A DNA stretch of 64,000 nucleotides from CAG-217 sp963638105 (GTDB lineage: Bacteria > Bacillota > Clostridia > Oscillospirales > Acutalibacteraceae), in assembly GCA_963638105.1 (NCBI GenBank), contig CAVHPP010000001.1, positions 77,080-141,079 of the forward strand, written 5' to 3'. The position numbers and the translations under genes are program-made. Shown piece after piece: positions 7,424-14,821 of this stretch. The notes beneath the pieces were generated by a model, which saw nothing but the letters and a program-made list of their open reading frames with translations, made no database searches and was not told the DNA's origin. Positions within the stretch are counted from its first letter, which is position 1; each line of letters begins with the position of its first letter.

Positions 7424-8773
7424 ATGATCAAGACCTTCGTAAACGCTTGGAAAGTTGCGGACATCCGCAAAAAGCTTTTGTTTACAGCATTTGTTATCCT
7501 TGTTTTCCGAATTGGCTCTGTCATTCCTGTTCCTTTCCTGAACATTGTCGATGAGATCAATGTAGGTAAGGGCAACACCATTTTAACCTACCTGAGCTTG
7601 ATGACCGGTAGTGCATTCACATACGGAACGATTTTCGCTATGTCCATCACACCGTACATCAATGCCTCCATTATTATGCAGCTTCTTGCTGTGGCCATTC
7701 CTGCACTGGAGCGGTTGCAGAAGGAGGGCGAAGAAGGCAGAAAGAAGATCGCCACCATCACGCGTTTCGTTACGGTTGGTCTGGGTCTGTTGCAGTCCCT
7801 GGCATACTTCTTCTTCCTGCGTGCCAACGGCTACCTGATGAAGGACGCCAGCGGCGCAGCATTCACCGGCTTTGACGCCGTGTTCCAGGCAGTGGTCATT
7901 ATTGCAGTGCTCACCGCCGGCACAGCCGTAATTATGTGGCTGGGCGAGCAGATCACCATTTCCGGTATTGGTAACGGTATTTCCATTATCCTTTTTGCCG
8001 GTATCGTGTCTCGTTTCCCCACCCTGATTCAGCAGCTGTTCCGGTACCTGGACACCGGCCGTACCGTGTACAAAGTTCTGGTTCCCGTGGTGTGCGTGAT
8101 CTTCCTTTTGATGATCGCTTACATCGTATTTATGGATAACTCGGAGCGCCGCCTGCCCATTCAGTACGCTAAGCGTGTGGTAGGCCGCAAAATGTACGGC
8201 GGTCAGTCCACCCACATGCCCATTAAGATCAATATGAGCGGCGTGCTGCCTATCATCTTTGCATCTTCTATTTTGTCCCTGCCCGGTACGGTGCAGATGT
8301 TCCTTTCTGCCGACAAGTACAAGGGCACCGGCTGGGAGAAGTTCTTTGACGCCTTCCAGAGTGACTCTTGGTGGTATGCGGGTATGTACTTCCTGCTGAT
8401 CATCTTCTTTGCCTATTTCTACAGCACCATTCAGTACAATCCCATTGAAATGGCAAATAATCTTCGTAAGAACAACGGCGCAATCCCCGGCATTCGTCCC
8501 GGCAAGCCCACTTCCGATTACATCATGCGGGTTCTGTCCCGTCTGACCCTGATCGGTTCCCTGATGCTTTGCGTAGTTGCCTTGTTCCCCATCGTGTACT
8601 CCTTGATTTGTAAGGCGGCGATCCCGCCCCTGGAGACCGGCGGTGACGACGGCGGCATGAGCATCACCCTGGGCGGTACATCCATCATCATTATGTGCGG
8701 TGTAGCTCTGGAGACGGTGCGTCAGCTGGAAAGCCAGTTGATGATGCGCCACTATAAAGGCTTCCTTGACTGA
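7424..8773 (+). CDS. secY: Protein translocase subunit SecY
   Basis: The 449-residue integral membrane protein forms the Sec channel with SecE and SecG. Ten hydrophobic segments can be seen, beginning with KKLLFTAFVILVFRIGSVIP. The plug region and the cytosolic loop with the EGRKKIATITR stretch are present, and the conserved RPGKPT segment lies in a later loop. The gene starts directly after the rplO stop, with GGTGGAGGTG inside rplO as ribosome binding site. Confidence 0.98.
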   Translation: MIKTFVNAWKVADIRKKLLFTAFVILVFRIGSVIPVPFLNIVDEINVGKGNTILTYLSLMTGSAFTYGTIFAMSITPYINASIIMQLLAVAIPALERLQKEGEEGRKKIATITRFVTVGLGLLQSLAYFFFLRANGYLMKDASGAAFTGFDAVFQAVVIIAVLTAGTAVIMWLGEQITISGIGNGISIILFAGIVSRFPTLIQQLFRYLDTGRTVYKVLVPVVCVIFLLMIAYIVFMDNSERRLPIQYAKRVVGRKMYGGQSTHMPIKINMSGVLPIIFASSILSLPGTVQMFLSADKYKGTGWEKFFDAFQSDSWWYAGMYFLLIIFFAYFYSTIQYNPIEMANNLRKNNGAIPGIRPGKPTSDYIMRVLSRLTLIGSLMLCVVALFPIVYSLICKAAIPPLETGGDDGGMSITLGGTSIIIMCGVALETVRQLESQLMMRHYKGFLD

Positions 8774-8791
8774 TTATAAGGAGAACGCAAG

Positions 8792-9424
8792 ATGAATTTG
8801 ATCCTTCTTGGCGCGCCCGGTGCCGGCAAAGGCACCCAGGCGGAAAAGATTGTTGAAAAATATGGCATTCCTGCCATCTCCACCGGTAACATCATTCGTG
8901 CCGCTCTGAAAGAGGGCACCGAGATGGGCCTGAAGGCTAAGTCCTATATGGACGCAGGCCAGTTGGTTCCGGACGATGTGGTTATCGGGATCATCAAGGA
9001 CAGACTGGAACAAAAAGATTGCGAAAACGGATTTATTCTGGACGGATTTCCTCGTACCATTCCTCAAGCCCAGGCGCTTGAGGACATGGGCGTGGCTATT
9101 GATAAGGTCATTGATATAGAAGTCCCTGACGAGAAGATCACCGCCAGAATGTCCGGCCGCCGTGTATGTTCAAAGTGTGCAAATTCCTACCACATGCTTT
9201 ATAAAAAGCCCAAGGTGGACGGTGTTTGTGACGCTTGCGGCGGTGCACTGATTCAACGCAAGGACGACGCGCCGGAGACGGTGCAGGCCCGCCTTGTGGA
9301 ATACCACAAGATGACCGAGCCGCTGAAGGACTTTTACGACAAGCTGGGTAAGCTGGCAGTCGTAGAGGGCCAGGAAGAGGTGGCAGACACCACGGCACTC
9401 GTTTTTGCAGCACTGGAGGATTAA
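8792..9424 (+). CDS. adk: Adenylate kinase, zinc-type LID
   Basis: Cytoplasmic enzyme that converts ATP + AMP to two ADP. The P-loop GAPGAGKGTQ is at residues 7-16 and the LDGFPRT motif follows around residue 84. The LID domain carries four cysteines (CSKC ... CDAC) that bind zinc, as in Gram-positive enzymes. Length of 210 residues is normal. It lies between secY and map as in many Firmicutes. Confidence 0.97.
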   Translation: MNLILLGAPGAGKGTQAEKIVEKYGIPAISTGNIIRAALKEGTEMGLKAKSYMDAGQLVPDDVVIGIIKDRLEQKDCENGFILDGFPRTIPQAQALEDMGVAIDKVIDIEVPDEKITARMSGRRVCSKCANSYHMLYKKPKVDGVCDACGGALIQRKDDAPETVQARLVEYHKMTEPLKDFYDKLGKLAVVEGQEEVADTTALVFAALED

Positions 9425-9425
9425 C

Positions 9426-10175
9426 ATGGTCGTGCTTAAAAGCAGCAGAGAACTGGAGCTGATGAAAGAGGCTTGCCAAATCTCCGCTGAAGCATTGATG
9501 GTAGCAGGTGAGGCTGTTAAGCCGGGCATCTCTACAAAGGAAATTGATAAAATCGCTTACGATCTGATTATCAAACGGGGCGCCAAGCCCAATTTCCTGC
9601 ACTATGGGGGCTATCCCGCTACTGCATGTATATCCATAAATGATGAAGTAATCCACGGTATACCGAAAAAGGACCGCATCCTCCAAGAGGGTGACATAGT
9701 CAGCATCGATCTGGGTGCGGCCAAAAACGGTTACAACGGCGATAATGCTGCCACATTTGCAGTCGGGTCTTGCTCGCCCGAGGCAAAGCGGCTGATGGAT
9801 ACCACCCGCGAGAGCCTGTATAAAGGCATTGAGCAGGCGATACCCGGCAACAGGATCGGCGATATCGGCCACGCAGTACAAGCGTATTGCGAGGCGCGCG
9901 GATACGGTGTTGTTCGTGACTTTGTGGGTCACGGCGTAGGCACCAAACTTCATGAAGACCCCAGCGTACCAAACTTCGGTCACGCAGGACGCGGTATCAG
10001 ACTATTACCCGGAATGACATTGGCAATTGAACCAATGATAAATCTGGGGACCTATAAGGTAAAACAGCTTTCAGACGGTTGGACGGTCAAGACGGCAGAC
10101 GGCAAGCTGGCTGCGCACTTTGAGCACACCATTGCCATTACCTCTAACGGTCCGGTCATTTTGACCAAAGTCTGA
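9426..10175 (+). CDS. map: Methionine aminopeptidase, type I
   Basis: Removes the N-terminal methionine from new proteins. Starting at ATG 9426, one base after the adk stop, gives 249 residues beginning MVVLKSSRELELM. The five metal ligands can be placed in SIDLGA and GDNAATF (two Asp), GHGVGTKLHE (His), AIEPM (Glu) and HFEHTIAIT (Glu). GGAGG lies inside adk as ribosome binding site. A longer start at 9405 would overlap adk and is less likely. Confidence 0.96.
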   Translation: MVVLKSSRELELMKEACQISAEALMVAGEAVKPGISTKEIDKIAYDLIIKRGAKPNFLHYGGYPATACISINDEVIHGIPKKDRILQEGDIVSIDLGAAKNGYNGDNAATFAVGSCSPEAKRLMDTTRESLYKGIEQAIPGNRIGDIGHAVQAYCEARGYGVVRDFVGHGVGTKLHEDPSVPNFGHAGRGIRLLPGMTLAIEPMINLGTYKVKQLSDGWTVKTADGKLAAHFEHTIAITSNGPVILTKV

Positions 10176-10267
10176 GGCGTTAATCAATTGCAGGCGATTA
10201 CGCCGTAATGTGATTCCAGATAAGAGCGAACATCAATTCAAGATCCTATCCATAAGAGAGGTAAACG

Positions 10268-10486
10268 ATGTCAAAGTCAGATATGATTGAAGTGGAAGGT
10301 ACTGTGGTTGAGGCGCTGCCCAACACGACCTTTAAGGTAGCACTCCAAAATGACCACATCATTTTAGCCCATATCAGCGGTAAGCTGCGAATGAACAACA
10401 TTCGTATTCTTCCCGGTGATAAGGTAACGATTGAGATGTCACCCTATGACCTGAACAAGGGTCGTATTATTTGGCGCTCAAAGTAA
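10268..10486 (+). CDS. infA: Translation initiation factor IF-1
   Basis: The 72-residue OB-fold protein blocks the A site during initiation. It begins MSKSDMIEVEGTVVEALPN and ends with LNKGRIIWRSK, the usual IF-1 tail. The ribosome binding site is AGAGAGGTAA. The 92-base gap between map and infA shows no clear promoter or hairpin. Confidence 0.98.
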   Translation: MSKSDMIEVEGTVVEALPNTTFKVALQNDHIILAHISGKLRMNNIRILPGDKVTIEMSPYDLNKGRIIWRSK

Positions 10487-10504
10487 ATAAAGGAGGATAT
10501 TCAA

Positions 10505-10618
10505 ATGAAAGTCAGACCTTCTGTAAAGAAAATTTGCGACAAATGCAAAGTGATTAAGCGCAATGGTAAAGTCATGGTTATCTGTGAAAATCCAAAGCAC
10601 AAACAGCGTCAGGGCTAA
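10505..10618 (+). CDS. rpmJ: 50S ribosomal protein L36, zinc-binding
   Basis: This 37-residue frame starts at ATG 10505 after AAAGGAGG. It begins MKVRPSVKKICDKC and ends HKQRQG. The zinc ligands C11, C14, C27 and H32 are all present, so this is the zinc-binding form. It lies between infA and rpsM as in most Firmicutes. Confidence 0.97.
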   Translation: MKVRPSVKKICDKCKVIKRNGKVMVICENPKHKQRQG

Positions 10619-10648
10619 TCCTGAGCAATAATTCGGAGGTAAAACAAT

Positions 10649-11036
10649 ATGGCACGTATTTCTGGTGTTGACTTGCCCAACGACAAGAGAGTTGAGATCG
10701 GCCTTACTTACATCTATGGTATCGGCCGTACCACTGCTACTCAGATCGTAGAGGCAACCGGAATTGATCCCGATACTCGTTGCAGAGATCTTACCGAGGA
10801 TCAGGTTTCCAAAATTCGTGATTACATTGAGAAGAACCTGAATGTTGAAGGTGATCTGCGCAGAGACAGAGCATTTGACATTAAGAGACNNNNNNNNNNT
10901 TAAGAGACTCATTGAAATTAACTGCTATCGCGGTATGCGCCATCGTCAGGGCCTGCCTGTAAGAGGACAGACCTCCAAGAACAACGCCCGCACCCGCAAA
11001 GGTCCCAAGAAGACCATAGCAAACAAGAAGAAATAA
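10649..11036 (+). CDS. rpsM: 30S ribosomal protein S13, interrupted by an assembly gap
   Basis: The first 80 residues (MARISGVDLPNDKRVEIGLT to DIKR) run up to an N block at 10890-10899. The rest (LIEINCYRGMRHRQGLPVRGQ to the end) resumes after it in another frame. The 9 bases just before the Ns (10881-10889) are repeated just after them (10900-10908). Removing one copy plus the Ns gives an unbroken 122-residue S13, the normal length. The gene is therefore almost certainly intact in the organism. S13 lies in the head of the small subunit. Confidence 0.95.
10881..10908. other. Scaffolding gap flanked by a 9-base overlap
   Basis: Ten N bases (10890-10899) lie between two identical copies of TTAAGAGAC. 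This is the pattern left when two contigs that really overlap by 9 bases are joined with a fixed-size gap. The true sequence very likely has one copy and no gap, 19 bases shorter. Confidence 0.9.
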
Positions 11037-11057
11037 GCGTAGGAGGATATTCGTAGT

Positions 11058-11453
11058 ATGGCTACAAAAAAGACCACTGGCTCTCGCAAACGCCGCGAGA
11101 AGAAGAATATTGAACGTGGTGCTGCCCATATTCAGTCAACCTTCAACAACACCATCGTAACCATCACGGACACACAGGGCAATGCCGTTTCTTGGGCGTC
11201 TGCCGGCGAAATGGGTTTCCGTGGTTCCAAGAAGTCTACTCCCTTTGCTGCACAGACTGCTGCCGAGGTTGCTGCTAAGGCTGCTATGGAGCATGGTATG
11301 AAGACGGTGGAAGTTTTCGTTAAAGGCCCCGGCTCCGGCCGTGAAGCTGCCATCCGCGCACTTCAGACCGCCGGTCTGGATGTAACCCTGATTAAGGATG
11401 TTACCCCCATTCCGCACAACGGCTGCCGTCCGCCTAAGAGACGTCGTGTATAA
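11058..11453 (+). CDS. rpsK: 30S ribosomal protein S11
   Basis: The 131-residue platform protein contacts mRNA in the E site region. It shows AHIQSTFNNTIVTITDTQGN, FRGSKKSTPFAAQ and the C-terminal DVTPIPHNGCRPPKRRRV, all typical. The ribosome binding site is TAGGAGG. Order S13-S11-S4-RpoA-L17 is the standard alpha operon. Confidence 0.98.
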   Translation: MATKKTTGSRKRREKKNIERGAAHIQSTFNNTIVTITDTQGNAVSWASAGEMGFRGSKKSTPFAAQTAAEVAAKAAMEHGMKTVEVFVKGPGSGREAAIRALQTAGLDVTLIKDVTPIPHNGCRPPKRRRV

Positions 11454-11474
11454 TCTAACGGAGGTGTAGAAGAT

Positions 11475-12074
11475 ATGGCAAAGAATTCAGAGCCCATCGC
11501 AAAGCGCTGCAAAGCACTCGGCATTTCTCCGGCTGTTATGGGCTATACAAATAAGGATACATTCAGAAATTCTTATACCAAGAATCGCCGCAAGAAGAGC
11601 GAGTATGCTATGCAGTTGCAGGAAAAGCAGAAAGTTAAGTTCATCTACGGCATTCTGGAGAAGCAGTTCCATTCTTACTATGAGAAGGCAGCTAAGGCTC
11701 CCGGCCAGACCGGCGCTGTGCTGCTGACCATGGTGGAGACTCGTCTGGACAATGTGGCTTTCCGTACCGGTTTTTGTAAGACCCGTCGTGAGGCTCGCCA
11801 GGCTGTTTCTCACGGTCACTTCACCGTGAACGGCAAAAAGGTCAACATTCCCTCCTACCTTGTGAAGGCCGGCGATGTGATCGCTGTGGTGGATAAGAGC
11901 AAGGAGAACGGCAGATTTAAGCTCGTGAAGGAAGAGGGCGTTTATGGCAACGCTCCCAAGTGGCTGGAGGTTGACGCAGAGAAGCTGACCGCTAAGGTTG
12001 TGGCTCTGCCCACCCGTGAAGACATTGATTATCCTGTTGAAGAGCACTTGATCGTTGAGTTCTATTCTAGATAA
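11475..12074 (+). CDS. rpsD: 30S ribosomal protein S4, zinc-free form
   Basis: The 199-residue assembly-initiator protein of the small subunit has the S4 RNA-binding domain (about residues 92-150: ETRLDNVAFRTGF, ARQAVSHGHFTVNG). The N-terminal domain has only one cysteine (RCKALGISP) and so lacks the four-Cys zinc site found in C+ S4 proteins. In some bacteria rpsD stands alone; here it keeps the alpha operon position before rpoA. The ribosome binding site is GGAGGTG. Confidence 0.97.
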   Translation: MAKNSEPIAKRCKALGISPAVMGYTNKDTFRNSYTKNRRKKSEYAMQLQEKQKVKFIYGILEKQFHSYYEKAAKAPGQTGAVLLTMVETRLDNVAFRTGFCKTRREARQAVSHGHFTVNGKKVNIPSYLVKAGDVIAVVDKSKENGRFKLVKEEGVYGNAPKWLEVDAEKLTAKVVALPTREDIDYPVEEHLIVEFYSR

Positions 12075-12126
12075 TAGTTGATCATTCTGTTATTTAGCTG
12101 TTAAAATCAAAATAGGAGGCTTTTAA

Positions 12127-13083
12127 ATGATTGAAATTGATAAGCCGAAAATCGAGATTGTAGATTTATCTACTCAGGGAAGCAGAAGCGTAGGTAAGTT
12201 TGTGGTGGAACCTCTGGAAAGAGGTTTCGGCGCAACCCTGGGCAACGGTATGCGGAGAGTGCTGCTCTCCTCTCTGCCCGGCTATGCCATCACTTCCGTG
12301 AAGATTGATGGTGTGCTGCACGAGTTTTCTACCATTCCGCATGTGAAGGAAGATGTGACGGAGATCGTTTTGAATCTCAAGAACGTTATTCTGAAGATTC
12401 ACGATGAGCAGCCGAAGATGCTGCACATTGAGGCCAGCGGAGAAGGCGAGATCACTGCGGGCGATATTATTCATGACGCAGATGTAGAGATCCTGAATCC
12501 CGAGCTGCACATTGCTTATCTGGACGCCGGCGCCAGCGTATCTATGGAGCTGACGGCAGACAGCGGCCGCGGCTATGTGCCCTGTGACCGCAACAAGCAG
12601 CTGATGGATTTGCCCATCGGTACCATTGCAATCGACTCTATCTACACCCCGGTGCTCAAGGTGAATTACACCGTAGAGAACACCCGTGTAGGTCAGCAGA
12701 CAGACCTTGATAAACTGATTCTTGATGTTGAGACGGACGGCACCATTCCGGCTGACGAGGCCGCTTCTTTGGCTGCTAAGATTCTCAACGACCACCTGAT
12801 GCTGTTTGTGGATCTCTCTGAGGAGATCGGCAACCAGGATATTATGGTGGAGAAGGATGACGACGGCAAGGAGAAGGTTCTGGAGATGACCATTGAGGAA
12901 CTGGATCTGTCCGTGCGCTCTTTCAACTGTCTCAAGCGAGCAGGCATTAACACAGTAGAGGATTTGATCAGCAAATCCGAAGAAGATATGATGAAGGTTA
13001 GAAACCTGGGCCGCAAGTCCCTGGACGAGGTGGTTGCCAAGCTGCAATCCCTGGGCTTCAGCCTGAGTCACGATGAGGATTAA
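12127..13083 (+). CDS. rpoA: DNA-directed RNA polymerase subunit alpha
   Basis: The 318-residue protein forms the assembly platform of RNA polymerase. The N-terminal dimerisation domain (about residues 10-230) shows LERGFGATLGNGMRRVLLSS. The C-terminal DNA-binding domain (about residues 255-318) contains LDLSVRSFNCLKRAGI and VRNLGRKSLDEV. The ribosome binding site is TAGGAGG. It lies between rpsD and rplQ as usual. Confidence 0.98.
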   Translation: MIEIDKPKIEIVDLSTQGSRSVGKFVVEPLERGFGATLGNGMRRVLLSSLPGYAITSVKIDGVLHEFSTIPHVKEDVTEIVLNLKNVILKIHDEQPKMLHIEASGEGEITAGDIIHDADVEILNPELHIAYLDAGASVSMELTADSGRGYVPCDRNKQLMDLPIGTIAIDSIYTPVLKVNYTVENTRVGQQTDLDKLILDVETDGTIPADEAASLAAKILNDHLMLFVDLSEEIGNQDIMVEKDDDGKEKVLEMTIEELDLSVRSFNCLKRAGINTVEDLISKSEEDMMKVRNLGRKSLDEVVAKLQSLGFSLSHDED

Positions 13084-13097
13084 AGGAGGGAATTTCA

Positions 13098-13439
13098 ATG
13101 CCAGGTTCCAGAAAATTGGGCAGACCTACTGACCACAGAAAAGCAATGCTCAGAGGTATGGTTACTTTTCTTTTAGAAAACGGCAAGATTGAAACTACCG
13201 TTACCAGAGCGAAAGAGGTTCGCGCTATGGCTGAGAAGATGATCACTCTCGGCAAGAAGAACACTTTGGCTTCCAAAAGACAGGTGCTTTCCTATGTTAC
13301 CAAGGAAGATGTTGTAAAGAAGTTGTTTGATGAGATCGCTCCCAAGTACGAGGACAGAAACGGCGGTTACACCCGCATTGTAAAGACTGGCCCCCGTCGC
13401 GGCGACGCAGCTGAGATGTGCATCATCGAGCTTGTATAA
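13098..13439 (+). CDS. rplQ: 50S ribosomal protein L17
   Basis: The 113-residue protein starts MPGSRKLGRPTDHRKAMLRG and ends with RRGDAAEMCIIELV, typical of the short bacterial L17. It lies at the peptide-exit side of the large subunit. It is the last gene of the operon and is followed 24 bases later by a strong terminator. Its ribosome binding site is AAAGGAGG. Confidence 0.98.
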   Translation: MPGSRKLGRPTDHRKAMLRGMVTFLLENGKIETTVTRAKEVRAMAEKMITLGKKNTLASKRQVLSYVTKEDVVKKLFDEIAPKYEDRNGGYTRIVKTGPRRGDAAEMCIIELV

Positions 13440-13463
13440 GCGCAGGTCATTATGACGGTTATA

Positions 13464-13496
13464 GGCGTATGTACCCCCGGTACATACGCCTTTTTT
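13464..13496 (+). terminator. Terminator of the ribosomal-protein operon
   Basis: A perfect 12 bp stem (13464-13475 with 13479-13490) with a 3-base loop is followed by six T (13491-13496). It lies 24 bases after rplQ. Confidence 0.95.
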
Positions 13497-13500
13497 CATA

Positions 13501-13554
13501 GCCGGGGCATTTTTTGCAAAAATTGCCAAACTGTGCAGACAGTTTGCCCCCGGC
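13501..13554 (+). other. Nested hairpin after the operon terminator
   Basis: An outer stem GCCGGGG (13501-13507) pairs with CCCCGGC (13548-13554). Inside it an 8 bp stem CAAACTGT (13527-13534) pairs with ACAGTTTG (13539-13546) around a 4-base loop. No T run follows and no clear promoter precedes the next gene at 13617. It could be a 3' processing product or a leader structure; the function is unknown. Confidence 0.35.
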
Positions 13555-13616
13555 AGCCGTCTTATAGAGTGTACACATAATGTGCAACGCTTTGATCAGC
13601 AGAAAGGAAATGTACG

Positions 13617-14300
13617 ATGTTCGGTAAAAAGAAAATTGAGGCCGTGTCCGTATTGGATCTGCGCAACTATACGCCCCAGGCGCTGCGCAAGATCAGCTCT
13701 ATTCAGGCGGTGAGCACCATCTTGCTGCCGGAGGATCCCTCGCCGGAATTTGCAGAGGCGTATGCGGATATAAGCAAGGAGGCCGTTGCCCAGGAGGTGT
13801 TTGCACCTATGGACAAAGTGGCCCAGTATAACGGACTGAATGTGCTGGGGGCTGCACTGCCGGATGGCGCCATTTGCCTTTGTAACGGTATGACCATCTT
13901 TCGGCGGGCAGCCGGGGAGAAGCACGCCCGGGTCTTTCTGAGCGGTATGGGCGTTGCAGAGCAGGGCACCGGCTTGGTGATCGAGAACCTGAACGGTATG
14001 TTCCGGGAATTGGATCGGGATCTGGACCATTTGTACCAGTTTTCCGCAGATCTGCGGGCAGGTGCGGATCTGCTGTCCCGGTTGGAGGACGGCGCGGTGA
14101 TCGTGGTGGGCAGCAGCCTGTTTTTTGCGCCGGACGTGACCCCGGAGATGATCACGGATAAGCACCTGCTGTTTATCGTCGGTGCGGTTGCCGTATGTCC
14201 CAAGCCGCTGCTGGGCACGGTGCAGGCCAACAGCATGGTAGGTAATATGGTCATGGACGAAGACGCGTATGAAGCATTCCGAAAAAAGTACAAAATATGA
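13617..14300 (+). CDS. Conserved-looking protein of unknown function
   Basis: The 227-residue product has no signal peptide or membrane segment and I do not recognise a family. It starts MFGKKKIEAVSVLDLRNY after an AAAGGAAA box. The middle and end have alternating hydrophobic beta-like stretches (DGAVIVVGSSLFFA, KHLLFIVGAVAVC). Its last 32 bases overlap the start of the sigma-factor gene, so the two are probably co-translated and may work together, for example as a partner or regulator. That link is inference only. Confidence 0.7.
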   Translation: MFGKKKIEAVSVLDLRNYTPQALRKISSIQAVSTILLPEDPSPEFAEAYADISKEAVAQEVFAPMDKVAQYNGLNVLGAALPDGAICLCNGMTIFRRAAGEKHARVFLSGMGVAEQGTGLVIENLNGMFRELDRDLDHLYQFSADLRAGADLLSRLEDGAVIVVGSSLFFAPDVTPEMITDKHLLFIVGAVAVCPKPLLGTVQANSMVGNMVMDEDAYEAFRKKYKI

Positions 14301-14760
14301 GCACTTTAATGCTGTTTATGCTGGATCTTATGCTGCGGTGCTGCGTTGGATTAGCGGCCGTGTGCCTACTGACTTGGCCGAGGAACTGACCCAGCAGACC
14401 TTTATGCAGTATTGGCAGTGGCTGCTGGCGGCGGCTGCTTTCCCCAAGTCGGACAAAAGCCTGCTGCTGTCCATTGCCCGCAGCGTGTGCGCCGACCACT
14501 ACCGGGCCATTGCTGCCCGGGCGGTGTGCGTGGCAATACCGGAGGACTTTGACCTGCCGGATCGGGCGGATCCCATCACCATGGTAGAGTGGGCGCAGGT
14601 GCTGGGTATGCTGGGGCGAGAGGATCAGATTTTGCTCGCTATGCGGCGCCAGGGCTACGGTAGTAAAGAGATCGGTCTGGCACTGGGTATCTCCGGCTCT
14701 GCGGTGCGTACCCGGTTGCAAAAGGTGCGCAAGCTGCTGCGTAAGGTGCTGGCGGACTGA
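14269..14760 (+). CDS. Small sigma-70 family (ECF-type) RNA polymerase sigma factor
   Basis: The 163-residue protein has a region 2 (about residues 10-50, with DLAEELTQQTFMQYWQW) and a region 4 helix-turn-helix at the C terminus (GYGSKEIGLALGISGSAVRT, then RLQKVRKLL). There is no domain between or after them, as in ECF sigma factors. ATG 14269 lies inside the upstream gene (32-base overlap) and is the only early Met. No neighbouring anti-sigma membrane protein is visible; the upstream unknown protein is the only candidate partner. Confidence 0.85.
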   Translation: MKHSEKSTKYEHFNAVYAGSYAAVLRWISGRVPTDLAEELTQQTFMQYWQWLLAAAAFPKSDKSLLLSIARSVCADHYRAIAARAVCVAIPEDFDLPDRADPITMVEWAQVLGMLGREDQILLAMRRQGYGSKEIGLALGISGSAVRTRLQKVRKLLRKVLAD

Positions 14761-14763
14761 CGG

Positions 14764-14792
14764 TTGCACCAGCGGCAAGCTTATGGTATAAT
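14764..14792 (+). promoter_or_regulatory. Promoter of the dockerin protein gene
   Basis: TTGCAC (14764-14769) and TATAAT (14787-14792) are 17 bases apart, with TGG just before the -10 (extended -10). It starts right after the sigma-factor stop and 30 bases before the ATG at 14822. It looks like a housekeeping promoter, not an ECF one. Confidence 0.85.
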
Positions 14793-14821
14793 GACAACAG
14801 AATATGTGAGGTGGTATCCTG

